In this document: one piece after another, positions 25,888 through 34,867 of the stretch
How positions within the stretch are numbered: position 1 is the first letter of the stretch
Layout of the letters: each line of letters begins with the position of its first letter
NCBI RefSeq assembly: GCF_041595635.1
Contig: NZ_JBFHJW010000033.1
Coordinates: 1-45,371, forward strand
DNA from: Labilibaculum sp041595635
Lineage (GTDB): Bacteria; Bacteroidota; Bacteroidia; Bacteroidales; Marinifilaceae
Direction: 5' to 3'
Length of the DNA stretch: 45,371 nucleotides
Program-made: the position numbers and the translations under genes
The notes under the pieces: generated by a model
Databases searched by the model: none
What the model saw: the letters and a program-made list of their open reading frames with translations, nothing else
Told to the model about the DNA's origin: nothing

Positions 25888-27078
25888 TTATTTTTTATCT
25901 TCATTTCGGAACTTTTTTAGAATGTGTTCCATCTGTTTGCCAGCAGCTTCTCGTCCGCCTAAGCCAAAGGAAAGGGCAACAGCAATAGCAATAGCACCTA
26001 GTATCAATCCAAAGGCAAGGTTGATAATATCGTTGGCGATACCCATTGATCGAAGTCCAATGGCAAGAAAAAGAATCATGGTTGCAAATTGGGCAATTCC
26101 GGCAATTCCTTTAGTTCCTTCCGATTCGGAAAGAGCTTTGTAAACAAGTTTAGCCACAAAATTACCAATGGCCAGAATAACCAATCCAAAGAAAATTTGT
26201 CCGGTAAGTGCCATTAATGTGCTTAGAATATCTACTATGGCAGTAAACTCCATAATCTCGAGAGAGGAAATTATTCCGGCAAACATGATAAAGAAAAACA
26301 CGATGCTACCAATCAATTTAGAAAGGGAGCTGTTTTCTCCTAGAATATTTTGAAAACCCATTTTTTCGGATAGTTTATCGAACCCCAGGTTTTCTAAAAG
26401 GCTTTTTAGAATAGGAACTAAAAATTTTGCAACAATATAGAACACTGCCAACACAATAATTCCACCAATTATTTTTGGAATGGCCAGCAAGAAAGTTTGA
26501 AGCATTTTTGTTGCTGGGGCCGAAATAACCTCCATTTTCAGTGTATCCAAAGCTACAATCAGTATGGGAATAAATATAAAGAGGAAAAGAATTTGTTTGA
26601 TGATGTTTACTAAATCAATATCTTGAGTAAAGCCCATTTTTAGGGTCGCTTTTTCGATGGAATTGGCTACCAAACCAATTAGTTCAGAGACGATTTTGGC
26701 TATTACATAGCCGGCAAATGCAATGATAATGGCTCCAATCAGGTTGGGAACAAAACTAAGAAAATCGTTAAGCATCATGTTTAAAGGAGCAAGCGCTTCT
26801 TTCACTCCCATGATATTTAGAACCAGAAGAACAATGTAAAGCATTACCAGATAGTACACGAGTTTACTGAGCCCGCGTTCCAGTTTTAATTTATTTTCTC
26901 CTTCTTTGTTTACCTTTTCATCTAGTTTCATTTTGTGTAGAAGAGAATAAATCGCCCGCTTAATGAGCAATGCGATAAACCAGCCGATTATAAGTACAAG
27001 TAGGGCACCCAATACGCCGGGTAGCAGATTCCCCATTTTTTCCATTAAGGGCTCTAGTAAATTTCCAATGTATTCCAT
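25888..27078 (-). CDS. CmpX/MscS-like small-conductance channel protein (conserved TM-helix repeats)
   Basis: This 396-residue membrane protein is built from several long hydrophobic helices that recur as a conserved TM-helix motif: GVLGALLVLIIGWFIALLIKR near the start, NLIGAIIIAFAGYVIAKI, IIGGIIVLAVFYIVAKFLVP and FGLVILAIGNFVAKLVYKAL. Each repeat shares a (I/L)xAxGxxxAKxx pattern. This repeat is typical of CmpX-like proteins related to mechanosensitive channels. The C-terminal tail is short and charged (HILKKFRNEDKK), and no large MscS beta domain is present. A role in osmotic or membrane stress is expected from the family. It ends 5 bases from the convergent terminator. Confidence 0.85.
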   Translation of the reverse strand: MEYIGNLLEPLMEKMGNLLPGVLGALLVLIIGWFIALLIKRAIYSLLHKMKLDEKVNKEGENKLKLERGLSKLVYYLVMLYIVLLVLNIMGVKEALAPLNMMLNDFLSFVPNLIGAIIIAFAGYVIAKIVSELIGLVANSIEKATLKMGFTQDIDLVNIIKQILFLFIFIPILIVALDTLKMEVISAPATKMLQTFLLAIPKIIGGIIVLAVFYIVAKFLVPILKSLLENLGFDKLSEKMGFQNILGENSSLSKLIGSIVFFFIMFAGIISSLEIMEFTAIVDILSTLMALTGQIFFGLVILAIGNFVAKLVYKALSESEGTKGIAGIAQFATMILFLAIGLRSMGIANDIINLAFGLILGAIAIAVALSFGLGGREAAGKQMEHILKKFRNEDKK

Positions 27079-27433
27079 AAGATTCTATTTTGGTGTTAAT
27101 AATTAGTTGAGTTTATAAATCAATAAGTAAATAAGAGAGAGTATTGTTTATCCTAAAACTCACGATGTAAAGTGAACAGGAAAGAAACTAGAGCGCGCTA
27201 AAAGGCAAAAGAGAAAGAATAGGTCTGAAATAAACATGAATTAAACCTATTCTTTTAAAGTAAGTTACGGAATATAATTCTTCATGTCAATAGGTAGTCG
27301 ATAAGTGTTTTAATTGGATATATGTTGTCTTTTGTTATCGAAATAGCTATTGCTAATGAGCTCCTATGGCTACATTCTATGATTTTTGATTGGATTTTAG
27401 GTTCTAGGTATTCGAGATAGGAAGGCTTATTTT
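27079..27433. other. 355-base intergenic region with a long hairpin
   Basis: I see no gene here. It must hold the promoter of the channel-like gene (minus). It also holds an inverted repeat AAAGAATAGGT / ACCTATTCTTT (27214-27224 and 27245-27255). Read on the minus strand this is followed by a T-rich tract, so it may be a delayed terminator of the J-domain-like gene. The rest is AT-rich without clear motifs. Confidence 0.5.
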
Positions 27434-28192
27434 TTACAAAGCTTTTCGAGTTCGTTTTCTCAATTTAGCAATTTTGTCAGTGTAGTAAATTTTCAGCTCA
27501 TCAACAAATAGAAGAGGATTGGTGTATTCGGTGAGCACTTTGTAGCAGTGTTTGTTTTTGGCAATAAGGAGTAGCTTGCTTACTCGCTCTTTTTCTTTTC
27601 TCAGATAAGCATCTGTTAAGCCCGAAATAGGAGCAACTATATTTTTGCAGGACACATTATTCATAGCATTGCCGCTGATAATGTGGCGATGAAATAATTG
27701 TAATTCCAATAAATTTCCCGATTGATAAATATCTATTAGTTTGCTGCATAATTCGGTCGAAAGATCAATTTTTTCTTCTTCCAATGAAAATTTGTCGGGA
27801 TGTATTTGCAGCATGGCTTCGCGATACAAGCGTTTGATTTCTTTTTTCTCTTCAGGACTTTGAGTCGTCTTTGGTTTGGATATAAGAGGTTTAATTCCAA
27901 CAGGTTCTTTGTAGTTTTTTCCGCGTTGTTTTTGTTCTTTTCGTTTTGCTTTTTTTGCTTGTTGTAACTTTTTGTAAAGTATACTAAGCTCTTGCATTTC
28001 AATTATTTCCTTGATCAAATGCGAACGAATTAAGGCTTCAAAAGCATTTGTTTTTTGCTTAATCAGCTCCAATTCCTTTTGCAGGGATTCTATTTCTGCT
28101 TTTAAATTACCTCCTATGTGCTTGTCCACCTTAAAGTTGTGGGCTGGTTTTTCTGTCATAACTGAAAAATACTTCTCCACAAAGTTCGTCAT
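27434..28192 (-). CDS. Hypothetical protein with J-domain-like HPD segment
   Basis: This 252-residue soluble protein is of unknown function. Residues 25-90 are strongly helical and charged, probably a coiled coil, ending in a Lys/Arg/Gln-rich basic stretch (KKAKRKEQKQRGK). Residues 113-165 look like part of a J domain: a helix EEKKEIKRLYREAMLQI leads straight into HPD at 131-133, followed by a helix with EELCSKL-type spacing. The HPD tripeptide after a basic helix II is what activates DnaK in J proteins. The canonical helix I and Gly-rich linker of DnaJ are absent. It is a DnaJ-like co-chaperone candidate only; similar segments also occur as structural domains. Confidence 0.65.
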   Translation of the reverse strand: MTNFVEKYFSVMTEKPAHNFKVDKHIGGNLKAEIESLQKELELIKQKTNAFEALIRSHLIKEIIEMQELSILYKKLQQAKKAKRKEQKQRGKNYKEPVGIKPLISKPKTTQSPEEKKEIKRLYREAMLQIHPDKFSLEEEKIDLSTELCSKLIDIYQSGNLLELQLFHRHIISGNAMNNVSCKNIVAPISGLTDAYLRKEKERVSKLLLIAKNKHCYKVLTEYTNPLLFVDELKIYYTDKIAKLRKRTRKAL

Positions 28193-28363
28193 TTTTTAGA
28201 GCAAAAGAAACTCGTTTTGTGGGTTGATTGCTCCGTTGGGTTTTAAAAATATTTTTCGATGCTAGATGCATAGTATGAATGGAAGCTTTTGGGAGTGGGC
28301 ATACTGGATTGATTTGCATTTAAATTTTTATCTTCAAGCTCACAAAAAGTAAGATCAGTAGAA

Positions 28364-29014
28364 ATGGATAAGGAAAAGATCATAGAACAAAGCATAGAAT
28401 TTGTAAAGAAAACACTTGCCAATGCCGAAGGCGGGCACGATTGGTTTCATATTTATAGGGTGTGGAAATCGGCCAAACATTTGGCTATAAGCGAAGATGT
28501 AGACCTGTTTGTGGTAGAGTTAGGTGCTTTGTTTCACGATATTGCTGACTCTAAATTTCACAATGGCGATGAGGAAGTAGGACCACGCTTGGCTCAAGAA
28601 TTTTTATCTTCACTAGCTGTGGATGGGGAAACAATCCAGCATGTTGTGAACATTATCAGGAACATTTCTTTTAAAGGAGGAAAGGAAGAACAGAAATTTA
28701 AATCTCCAGAGCTGGATGTGGTGCAGGATGCCGATCGTATGGATGCTATTGGAGCCATTGGTATTGCTCGAACCTTTAATTATGGAGGACATAAAAATAG
28801 AGCCATTTATGATCCTAGCATTCCTGCTGATTTAAATATGAGCAAAGAGGAATACAAAAACAGTACGGCTCCAACCATCAATCATTTCTACGAAAAATTA
28901 CTCTTGCTAAAAGATCGGATGAATACTGAAGCAGGAAAAGCCATGGCCGAAAAGCGCCATGCATTTATGCTTCTTTACCTTGCGGAATTTTATGAGGAAT
29001 GGGAGGGAAAGTAG
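28364..29014 (+). CDS. HD-domain phosphohydrolase
   Basis: This 216-residue metal-dependent phosphohydrolase is of the HD superfamily. The ligands can be followed: His25 in GGHDWFHI, the HD pair at 58-59 in ALFHDIADSKFH, and the distal Asp in VQDADRMDAIGAIG. This arrangement matches YedJ/YpgQ-type HD proteins, some of which hydrolyse nucleotides. The flexible NYGGHKNRAIYD segment follows, as in the subfamily. It stands alone, divergent from the J-domain-like gene and 184 bases before purT. The substrate is unknown. Confidence 0.9.
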   Translation: MDKEKIIEQSIEFVKKTLANAEGGHDWFHIYRVWKSAKHLAISEDVDLFVVELGALFHDIADSKFHNGDEEVGPRLAQEFLSSLAVDGETIQHVVNIIRNISFKGGKEEQKFKSPELDVVQDADRMDAIGAIGIARTFNYGGHKNRAIYDPSIPADLNMSKEEYKNSTAPTINHFYEKLLLLKDRMNTEAGKAMAEKRHAFMLLYLAEFYEEWEGK

Positions 29015-29130
29015 GTAATGGTTTCAATAAGTTTTATTTTATCAGTAACTATTTGTTGTAATTGTATCAACAATTCAGTGCAAGCGAAGAATTGGAATGA
29101 CTAGAATCTGCATTTCTGAAAAAATGAATG

Positions 29131-29138
29131 TAATTTTG
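29131..29138 (+). promoter_or_regulatory. -7 box (TAATTTTG) of purT
   Basis: This is a perfect TAnnTTTG match. TCTG, a near match to the -33 TTTG, lies 20 bases upstream at 29107. The leader to the purT ATG would be about 55 bases. Confidence 0.5.
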
Positions 29139-29198
29139 CAACTTTAGTAAAGAAAATAACCATTGAACTAATATCCACCGATAAATTGAAAGTAAGCT

Positions 29199-30368
29199 AT
29201 GGTAAAGAAAATTTTACTGTTGGGTTCGGGAGAACTGGGAAAAGAATTTGTTATTGCGGCTCAGCGTTTGGGACAAAATATAGTTGCCGTTGACAGTTAC
29301 GAGGGAGCGCCTGCCATGCAGGTAGCCGATGCATTCGAGGTGATTAATATGCTGGATGGTGAGGCTCTTGATATAATTGTTGCAAAGCATCAGCCAGATA
29401 TAATTGTGCCGGAAATAGAGGCCATTCGTACCGAGCGTTTTTACGATTACGAGAAGCAAGGTATTCAGGTAGTTCCAAGTGCAAAGGCAGCGAATTTCAC
29501 CATGGATCGAAGAGCTATTCGCGATTTGGCGGCTAAAGATTTGGGCATTCGAACTGCAAAATATTTGTATGCGGGCTCTTTGGAGGAGATGTATTCAGTG
29601 GTTGAGGAAGTGGGAATGCCATGTGTAGTGAAACCTTTAATGTCTTCATCGGGGAAAGGTCAGTCGGTAATTAAATGTCAGGATGATATTGCAAAGGCAT
29701 GGGACATTGCCGGATCGAAAGGTCGTGGCGATTCTGGAGATGTAATTGTTGAAGCCTTTGTGAAATTTACTTCGGAAATTACTTTGCTTACAGTGACACA
29801 AAAAAATGGGCCGACTTTATTTTGTCCTGCAATTGGTCATGTTCAGGAGCGTGGCGATTACCAACAAAGCTGGCAGCCAGCCGTAGTTTCTGATGCTGAT
29901 ATTAAAGTTGCTCAGGATATGGCAGCAAAGGTAACAGCTTCTTTAACCGGAGCCGGATTATGGGGAGTTGAGTTCTTTATTTGTGAAGATGGAGTTGTGT
30001 TTTCAGAATTATCTCCTCGTCCGCACGATACAGGAATGGTTACCCTTGCAGGAACGCAGAACTTTAGTGAGTTTGAGTTGCATTGTCGTGCCGTGTTAGG
30101 CTTACCAATTTCTGAAATTACCTTGGAAAGAGTAGGAGCAAGTGCTGTTATTCTTGCCAATCACGAAGGAACAAATCCTTACTTTGTAGGTCTTGAAAAA
30201 GCTGCAGCATATCCAAAATCAGATTTGCGTTTGTTTGGGAAACCTACCAGTCGCGAGTATCGAAGAATGGGCGTTACTTTAGCATACAATACAGTTGGTA
30301 CAAATGTTTTTAATTGTGTTGATCAGGCCAAAGAAATGGCTGCTCAGGTTACGGTAAAAAATAAATAA
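29199..30368 (+). CDS. purT: Formate-dependent GAR transformylase PurT
   Basis: This ATP-grasp enzyme of purine synthesis joins formate to glycinamide ribonucleotide using ATP, independent of formyl-folate. The N-terminal Rossmann-like part is KKILLLGSGELGKE with VDSYEGAPAMQVAD. The ATP-grasp centre contains the SSGKGQSV phosphate loop and the Mg ligands in GVEFFICEDGVVFSELSPRPHDTG. The 389 residues match the family (about 390). Its substrate, formate, is produced by PflB, encoded 2 kb downstream on the other strand, so the neighbourhood makes biochemical sense. A terminator follows. Confidence 0.97.
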   Translation: MVKKILLLGSGELGKEFVIAAQRLGQNIVAVDSYEGAPAMQVADAFEVINMLDGEALDIIVAKHQPDIIVPEIEAIRTERFYDYEKQGIQVVPSAKAANFTMDRRAIRDLAAKDLGIRTAKYLYAGSLEEMYSVVEEVGMPCVVKPLMSSSGKGQSVIKCQDDIAKAWDIAGSKGRGDSGDVIVEAFVKFTSEITLLTVTQKNGPTLFCPAIGHVQERGDYQQSWQPAVVSDADIKVAQDMAAKVTASLTGAGLWGVEFFICEDGVVFSELSPRPHDTGMVTLAGTQNFSEFELHCRAVLGLPISEITLERVGASAVILANHEGTNPYFVGLEKAAAYPKSDLRLFGKPTSREYRRMGVTLAYNTVGTNVFNCVDQAKEMAAQVTVKNK

Positions 30369-30388
30369 GTGCTTTTTTAAAGATATAC

Positions 30389-30425
30389 AAAAGGATGCCT
30401 GAGTGATTGGGCATCCTTTTATTTT
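30389..30425. terminator. Terminator after purT, usable in both directions
   Basis: AAAAGGATGCC pairs with GGCATCCTTTT (10-base loop) and is followed by ATTTT. The reverse strand also ends in TTTTG. Confidence 0.85.
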
Positions 30426-30428
30426 ACC

Positions 30429-30467
30429 AGCTGCGGGGTACAGGAATTTAATTTTGTACCAACAGCT
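30429..30467. repeat. Interrupted inverted repeat downstream of focA
   Basis: AGCTG-CGG-GGTAC is mirrored by GTACC-AA-CAGCT around a 14-base loop. It lies 6 bases beyond the focA stop, so it probably protects or ends the pfl transcript; it lacks a strong T-run. Confidence 0.5.
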
Positions 30468-30472
30468 AACAG

Positions 30473-31321
30473 TTATTTTTTATCGAACACATACCAGTAG
30501 GAAGTTCCCACAAACAAAGCTCCTCCTACAATATTGCCAAGAGTTGCTGGAATAAGATTTTTTACAATAAAATCCATCCATGTAATATCTGATCCATGAA
30601 AGATAGCAACAGGAATAAAGAACATATTGGCTACACAGTGTTCAAATCCCATGGCAACAAAGGCCATAACAGGAAACCAAATTCCTAAAATTTTACCTGC
30701 AATATCTTTGGCGGCATAGGCCAGCCACATGGCTAAGGCAACCATCCAGTTACACGCAACACCTTTCAAAAAGGTTTTGTAGAATGGATTAGAGGTTTTT
30801 GCAATGGCGATGTTAATGGCAGAATCCACCGAAGGAGAATTTAGTAATGTTCCAGTAAGGTAAACCAGAAAGTAAGCAACGATTATTGATCCGATAAAAT
30901 TTCCGATGTAAACAATTCCCCAATTTTTTAAGGGTACTTTTATCGACATGCGTTTCGAAAGAAGGGAAGGAATAAAGTAGGCAGTATTTCCTGTGAATAG
31001 TTCTGCACCTGCAACGGCACAAAGAATTAAACCCAAAGGAAAAACAGCACCAAAAAAGAATTTTTGTAAGCCCGGGTTGGAAGCCGCTAAACCGGGCATT
31101 GCACCACCTACTACCAGGGCCAATAAACTTCCCATTGCAATATATCCACCAGCAAGCAGCGCTAAAACGAATACTTTTTTTGGAGCGGTCTTTGCTTTTG
31201 TCTCTGCAGTATGGTTTACTATTGCAACGGTTTCTTTTGGAGAATTGAATCCTTGTTGACTTACAGCAATCGGTTCTTTATTCTCAACATCAATAGTATC
31301 GGTTGGTTTTCGAAATAACAT
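30473..31321 (-). CDS. focA: Formate/nitrite (FNT) family transporter, FocA-like
   Basis: This 282-residue membrane protein of the FNT family forms pentameric formate channels. After a hydrophilic N-terminal tail of about 45 residues come six hydrophobic segments. Family signatures include AGAELFTGNTAYF, the helix-breaking loop that gates the channel, followed by NWGIVYIGNFIGSI and GVACNWMVALAMWLAYAAKD with the conserved Asn/Trp. The central-pore His may be the one in GFEHCVANMFFIP. It is the last gene of the pflB-pflA-focA set, 59 bases after pflA. Formate export during fermentation is the obvious role, and uptake for PurT is possible. Confidence 0.93.
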   Translation of the reverse strand: MLFRKPTDTIDVENKEPIAVSQQGFNSPKETVAIVNHTAETKAKTAPKKVFVLALLAGGYIAMGSLLALVVGGAMPGLAASNPGLQKFFFGAVFPLGLILCAVAGAELFTGNTAYFIPSLLSKRMSIKVPLKNWGIVYIGNFIGSIIVAYFLVYLTGTLLNSPSVDSAINIAIAKTSNPFYKTFLKGVACNWMVALAMWLAYAAKDIAGKILGIWFPVMAFVAMGFEHCVANMFFIPVAIFHGSDITWMDFIVKNLIPATLGNIVGGALFVGTSYWYVFDKK

Positions 31322-31380
31322 TTCTATTCAGGTAATAATGAGCAACTATCAATTAGTAATTTCTAATTATAAATTGTTAA

Positions 31381-32106
31381 TTAATTTATGATGACTTCTT
31401 TGAAATACTGAGAGAAAATTTCTTTGGCAGTCTCTAATTGTTCAAGCGTATTTTCAGGAACACCTTCTAGTTTGTATTCCATTTTTAGATGTTCGTATTT
31501 GTGAACTCCTAATGTGTGATAGGGTTGAATCTCTAATTTCTCAATGTTCCCGTATTCCTGAAAGTGTTTGCCCATTTCGTGCAGGAAGTCCGGTTGATCG
31601 GAATAGCCAGGAACTAAAACGTAACGCATCCATACTTTTATATTTTTCTCGCGAAGGTGTTCAGCGAACTTTAATGTTGTATCGTTACGTTTACCGGTAA
31701 TTTTTTTATGCCAATCGGGGTTGATGTGCTTGATATCAAGAAGAACCAAATCGGTATGTTCCAGTAATTCTTTTACATCATTCGAAAGAACATTCCCATT
31801 GCTATCGATGCAGGTGTTAAAACCTTCCTCTTTCAGTTGCTTAAAAAGTATTTTGAGTTCGCCAGCTTGCCAAAGGGGTTCTCCACCCGAAATGGTAATG
31901 CCACCAATTTTACCAAAGAATGGACGTTGGTTACGAGCTTTACGCATGATCTCGCCAAGAGGTGTTGGTGTACCGCCTTTAAAACTTATGGTGTCTGGAT
32001 TTGCACAGTATAAACATTTAAATGCGCAACCTTGCAAAAATACTACCAGACGAATGCCTGGTCCATCGTAAGTTCCTAATGATTCGAAAGAATGAACGTT
32101 TAACAT
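31381..32106 (-). CDS. pflA: Pyruvate formate-lyase activating enzyme
   Basis: This radical SAM enzyme installs the glycyl radical on PflB. The [4Fe-4S] cluster cysteines are 27, 31 and 34 in FLQGCAFKCLYCANPD, the CxxxCxxC pattern. TISGGEPLWQ is the SAM-binding GGE motif, and LLDIKHIN and VLVPGYSD follow in the usual places. The 241 residues match E. coli PflA (246). It lies 127 bases downstream of pflB; a strong hairpin with a T-run in that gap should reduce read-through, so PflA may be made at a lower level than PflB. Confidence 0.97.
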   Translation of the reverse strand: MLNVHSFESLGTYDGPGIRLVVFLQGCAFKCLYCANPDTISFKGGTPTPLGEIMRKARNQRPFFGKIGGITISGGEPLWQAGELKILFKQLKEEGFNTCIDSNGNVLSNDVKELLEHTDLVLLDIKHINPDWHKKITGKRNDTTLKFAEHLREKNIKVWMRYVLVPGYSDQPDFLHEMGKHFQEYGNIEKLEIQPYHTLGVHKYEHLKMEYKLEGVPENTLEQLETAKEIFSQYFKEVIIN

Positions 32107-32150
32107 ACTTGTGTACTAAATAGGTGAAATCAGATTAAGTGAATGAGTAG

Positions 32151-32187
32151 TAAAAAAATAGGTCGCTGGCCTTACATCAGCGACCTT
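32151..32187 (-). terminator. Internal terminator between pflB and pflA
   Basis: On the minus strand AGGTCGCTG-ATGTAAGGC-CAGCGACCT is a perfect 9-bp stem followed by ATTTTTTT. It lies after pflB and before pflA, so transcription of pflA and focA needs read-through or its own promoter. Confidence 0.88.
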
Positions 32188-32233
32188 ATTCTTAATTACT
32201 CATTGATAATTAAAAAGAATTGTCTGTTCTTTT

Positions 32234-34462
32234 CTACATTTTCTCGAAGAAACTACGAGAGATTACCTCTAGTTGTTGCTCACGAGTTAAACGAACAAAG
32301 TTTACTGCATATCCCGATACACGGATAGTAAGCTGTGGGTATTCCTCAGGATGCTCCATTGCATCTTCTAACATGGCACGATCCAGAACATTAACATTTA
32401 GGTGGTGAGCTCCTTTTGTAAAGTAAGCATCCATCATGGTAACCAAATTTTCCTGACGGGTTTCTGCAGTTGCCCCTAATGATTTAGGAACAATTGAGAA
32501 AGTGTTAGAGATACCATCCAAAGAATCTTCGTAGTTAATTTTAGCTACAGAATTCAGAGAAGCTATTGCACCATTCTTATCACGTCCGTGCATTGGATTA
32601 GCTCCAGGAGCGAAAGGTACACCAGCAGCTCTGCCATCAGGAGTCGCACCAGTTTTCAGACCATAAACAACATTAGATGTAATGGTTAGAATAGACATGG
32701 TTGGTTCAGCATTCTTATAGGTATGAAGCTCTTTTAATAAAGCATTAAACATGGCTGGAATTTCAACAGCAAAACAATCTACTGCATCATCATCATTTCC
32801 ATAGAATGGAAAATCACCTTCGATTTTGAAATCACAAGTTAAGCCATCTTCATTACGAATAGCAATTACTTTATCAGCATTTTTGATTGCAGATAATGAA
32901 TCGGCAACAATAGAAAGACCGGCGATACCGTAAGCAAGGTTGACAGCAGGATTTGTATCTACCAAGGCCATTTGAGATTTTTCGTAGTAATACTTATCGT
33001 GCATGTAGTGGATGATGTTCATAGAATCGTTGTAAACACGAGCCATCTCTCTCATCGCAATTTTATAGTTTGCCATTACCTCGTCGAAGTTTAGCACATC
33101 GCTGGTTAAAGCTGGAATTCCTTTGATCAATTGAGTTCCTGTTTTTTCACAATGTCCGCCATTTAATGCTAAAAGAAGCGTTTTAGCCAAGTTACAACGT
33201 GCACCAAAGAACTGAATTTGTTTTCCAATTTCCTGGTACGAAACACAACAAGCAATACCGTAATCATCCGATTTACGAGTATCTGTCATTAACTGATCGT
33301 TTTCGTACTGTATAGAAGAAGTATCGATAGAAACCTGAGCACAGAATTTTTTGAACCCTTCAGGCAAAGTATCCGACCAAAGAACAGTCATGTTTGGCTC
33401 AGGAGAAGCTCCAAGAGTGTATAATGTATTTAGGAAACGGAAAGAAGTTTTTGTAACCTTAGTTCTTTCGTCAAGGGTGTTACCACCAATAGATTCAGTT
33501 ACCCAAGTGGGATCCCCAGCAAAAATCTCATCGTAAGCATTCATACGCAAGTGACGAACCATACGCAATTTCATTATGAATTGATCCAACATTTCTTGTG
33601 CAAATTCCTCTGTGATAATTCCTGCCTCTAAATCTCTGTTGATATATGCATCAAGGAAGGTAGAAACGTTACCCAATGACATTGCAGCTCCATCTTGCTC
33701 TTTTACTGCAGCAAGGTATCCCATATAAACCCACTGGATAGCTTCCTGTGCTGTTTCAGCCGGACGATTCAACTCTAAATCGTATTTATTTCCCAACTTT
33801 ATAATTTGAGTTAAAGCTTTGATTTGCTCTGAGACTTCTTCGCGAAGACGAATTAAGTGATCAGTCATGCTTCCTGTTAAACCCGATAAATCTTCTTTTT
33901 TAGCTTCAATCAAACGATCGATGCCGTATAAGGCAACACGACGGTAATCGCCAATAATTCTACCACGAGCGTAGTTGTCTGGTAATCCGGTAAGGAAACC
34001 TAAGGAGCGGAACTTGCGAATTTCTGCTGTGTAGGCATCAAAAACACCATCGTTATGAGTTTTTGCATAGTTATGGAAAATATCTTTAACACGATCCGAT
34101 ACCTCAAGACCTTGCTCGGTACATGCTTTTTCTACAACAGCAATGCCACCATAAGGTTTCATTGCTCGGCGAAGTAATTCATCAGCTTGTAAACCAACAA
34201 TTAACTCTAATGACTTGTCGATATATCCAGCTCCGTGAGACGCAATTGTTGATACTGTTTCGGTGTCAATAGAGCGGATTCCATTGTTTGCACGTTCTTC
34301 TTTAACTGCTTCTTTGCAGATATCCCACAGTTTTTTTGTGCGTTCTGTTGCTTCTGTTAAAAATGAAGCATCTCCTGTATAAGAAGTTAAATTGTTACTA
34401 ACGAAATTTCTTACGTTAATTGTTTTTTGCCATTCACCGGCTTTAAATTGCTTTCTTTTCAT
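32234..34462 (-). CDS. pflB: Pyruvate formate-lyase (formate acetyltransferase)
   Basis: This glycyl-radical enzyme converts pyruvate and CoA to acetyl-CoA and formate under anoxia. The two catalytic cysteines are 405-406 in GIACCVSYQE, and the radical glycine is Gly717 in RVSGYAVNFVRL near the C-terminus. I start at the ATG at 34462 (MKRKQFKAGEWQ, 742 residues; E. coli has 760). The longer frame uses a TTG at 34498 and adds residues without homology. It is the first gene of the pfl set. Its presence implies mixed-acid fermentation. The upstream 400 bases hold a palindromic candidate regulatory site. Confidence 0.98.
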   Translation of the reverse strand: MKRKQFKAGEWQKTINVRNFVSNNLTSYTGDASFLTEATERTKKLWDICKEAVKEERANNGIRSIDTETVSTIASHGAGYIDKSLELIVGLQADELLRRAMKPYGGIAVVEKACTEQGLEVSDRVKDIFHNYAKTHNDGVFDAYTAEIRKFRSLGFLTGLPDNYARGRIIGDYRRVALYGIDRLIEAKKEDLSGLTGSMTDHLIRLREEVSEQIKALTQIIKLGNKYDLELNRPAETAQEAIQWVYMGYLAAVKEQDGAAMSLGNVSTFLDAYINRDLEAGIITEEFAQEMLDQFIMKLRMVRHLRMNAYDEIFAGDPTWVTESIGGNTLDERTKVTKTSFRFLNTLYTLGASPEPNMTVLWSDTLPEGFKKFCAQVSIDTSSIQYENDQLMTDTRKSDDYGIACCVSYQEIGKQIQFFGARCNLAKTLLLALNGGHCEKTGTQLIKGIPALTSDVLNFDEVMANYKIAMREMARVYNDSMNIIHYMHDKYYYEKSQMALVDTNPAVNLAYGIAGLSIVADSLSAIKNADKVIAIRNEDGLTCDFKIEGDFPFYGNDDDAVDCFAVEIPAMFNALLKELHTYKNAEPTMSILTITSNVVYGLKTGATPDGRAAGVPFAPGANPMHGRDKNGAIASLNSVAKINYEDSLDGISNTFSIVPKSLGATAETRQENLVTMMDAYFTKGAHHLNVNVLDRAMLEDAMEHPEEYPQLTIRVSGYAVNFVRLTREQQLEVISRSFFEKM

Positions 34463-34867
34463 TCTTGTACTGAATTTGACTATGCTTGAATGGAACAAAC
34501 TATTTGACGGAATTTGTTCGCCTTATATTTTGATCTGTTAAGAGTTTTTAGATATTTTTTTTTTGACTAAAATAAAAAGACAAAAAACTCTTTTTTTATT
34601 GAAAGTGCAAAGAAACGTTTTTCTATTTTTACTCACAATACCTACTAATAGTGATTGATAGAGATGCCTATCAGAAAATGATGGAAAGTTCTAGGTTTAA
34701 TAAAGCTTTGGTGAAAGTCTGAAATGTGTTAAAAAACATGTAATTTAGAATGGATATGCTAAAAGCTCTTAATTGATGTAAGATGGAAACAATTTAGAAA
34801 ATGGGATGTGGGGAAAAGGGCTGCAAGTTTGTAATTGTTTATCTTTGTAAATAAAATTTTATTTGAG
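34463..34867. promoter_or_regulatory. 405-base divergent control region of pflB and hxlR-type gene
   Basis: No gene is seen here. A perfect inverted repeat TGATAG-AGATGC-CTATCA lies at 34656-34673, about 195 bases from each start codon. A second, AAGAGTTTTT / AAAAACTCTT (34540-34549 and 34583-34592), lies in the presumed pflB leader. A TATCTTTG -7 box at 34840-34847 serves the HxlR gene, about 20 bases before its ATG. I could not find a convincing pflB promoter. Confidence 0.5.

Noticed and set aside
29053..29073. TTGTTG-N9-CAACAA inverted repeat between the HD hydrolase and purT genes
   Set aside because: It is a weak AT-rich repeat, likely by chance; the spacing is too wide for a standard operator and no T-run follows.
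34463..34498. Extended PflB start at TTG 34498
   Set aside because: The extra 12 codons have no homology to PflB and the ATG at 34462 gives the usual N-terminus.
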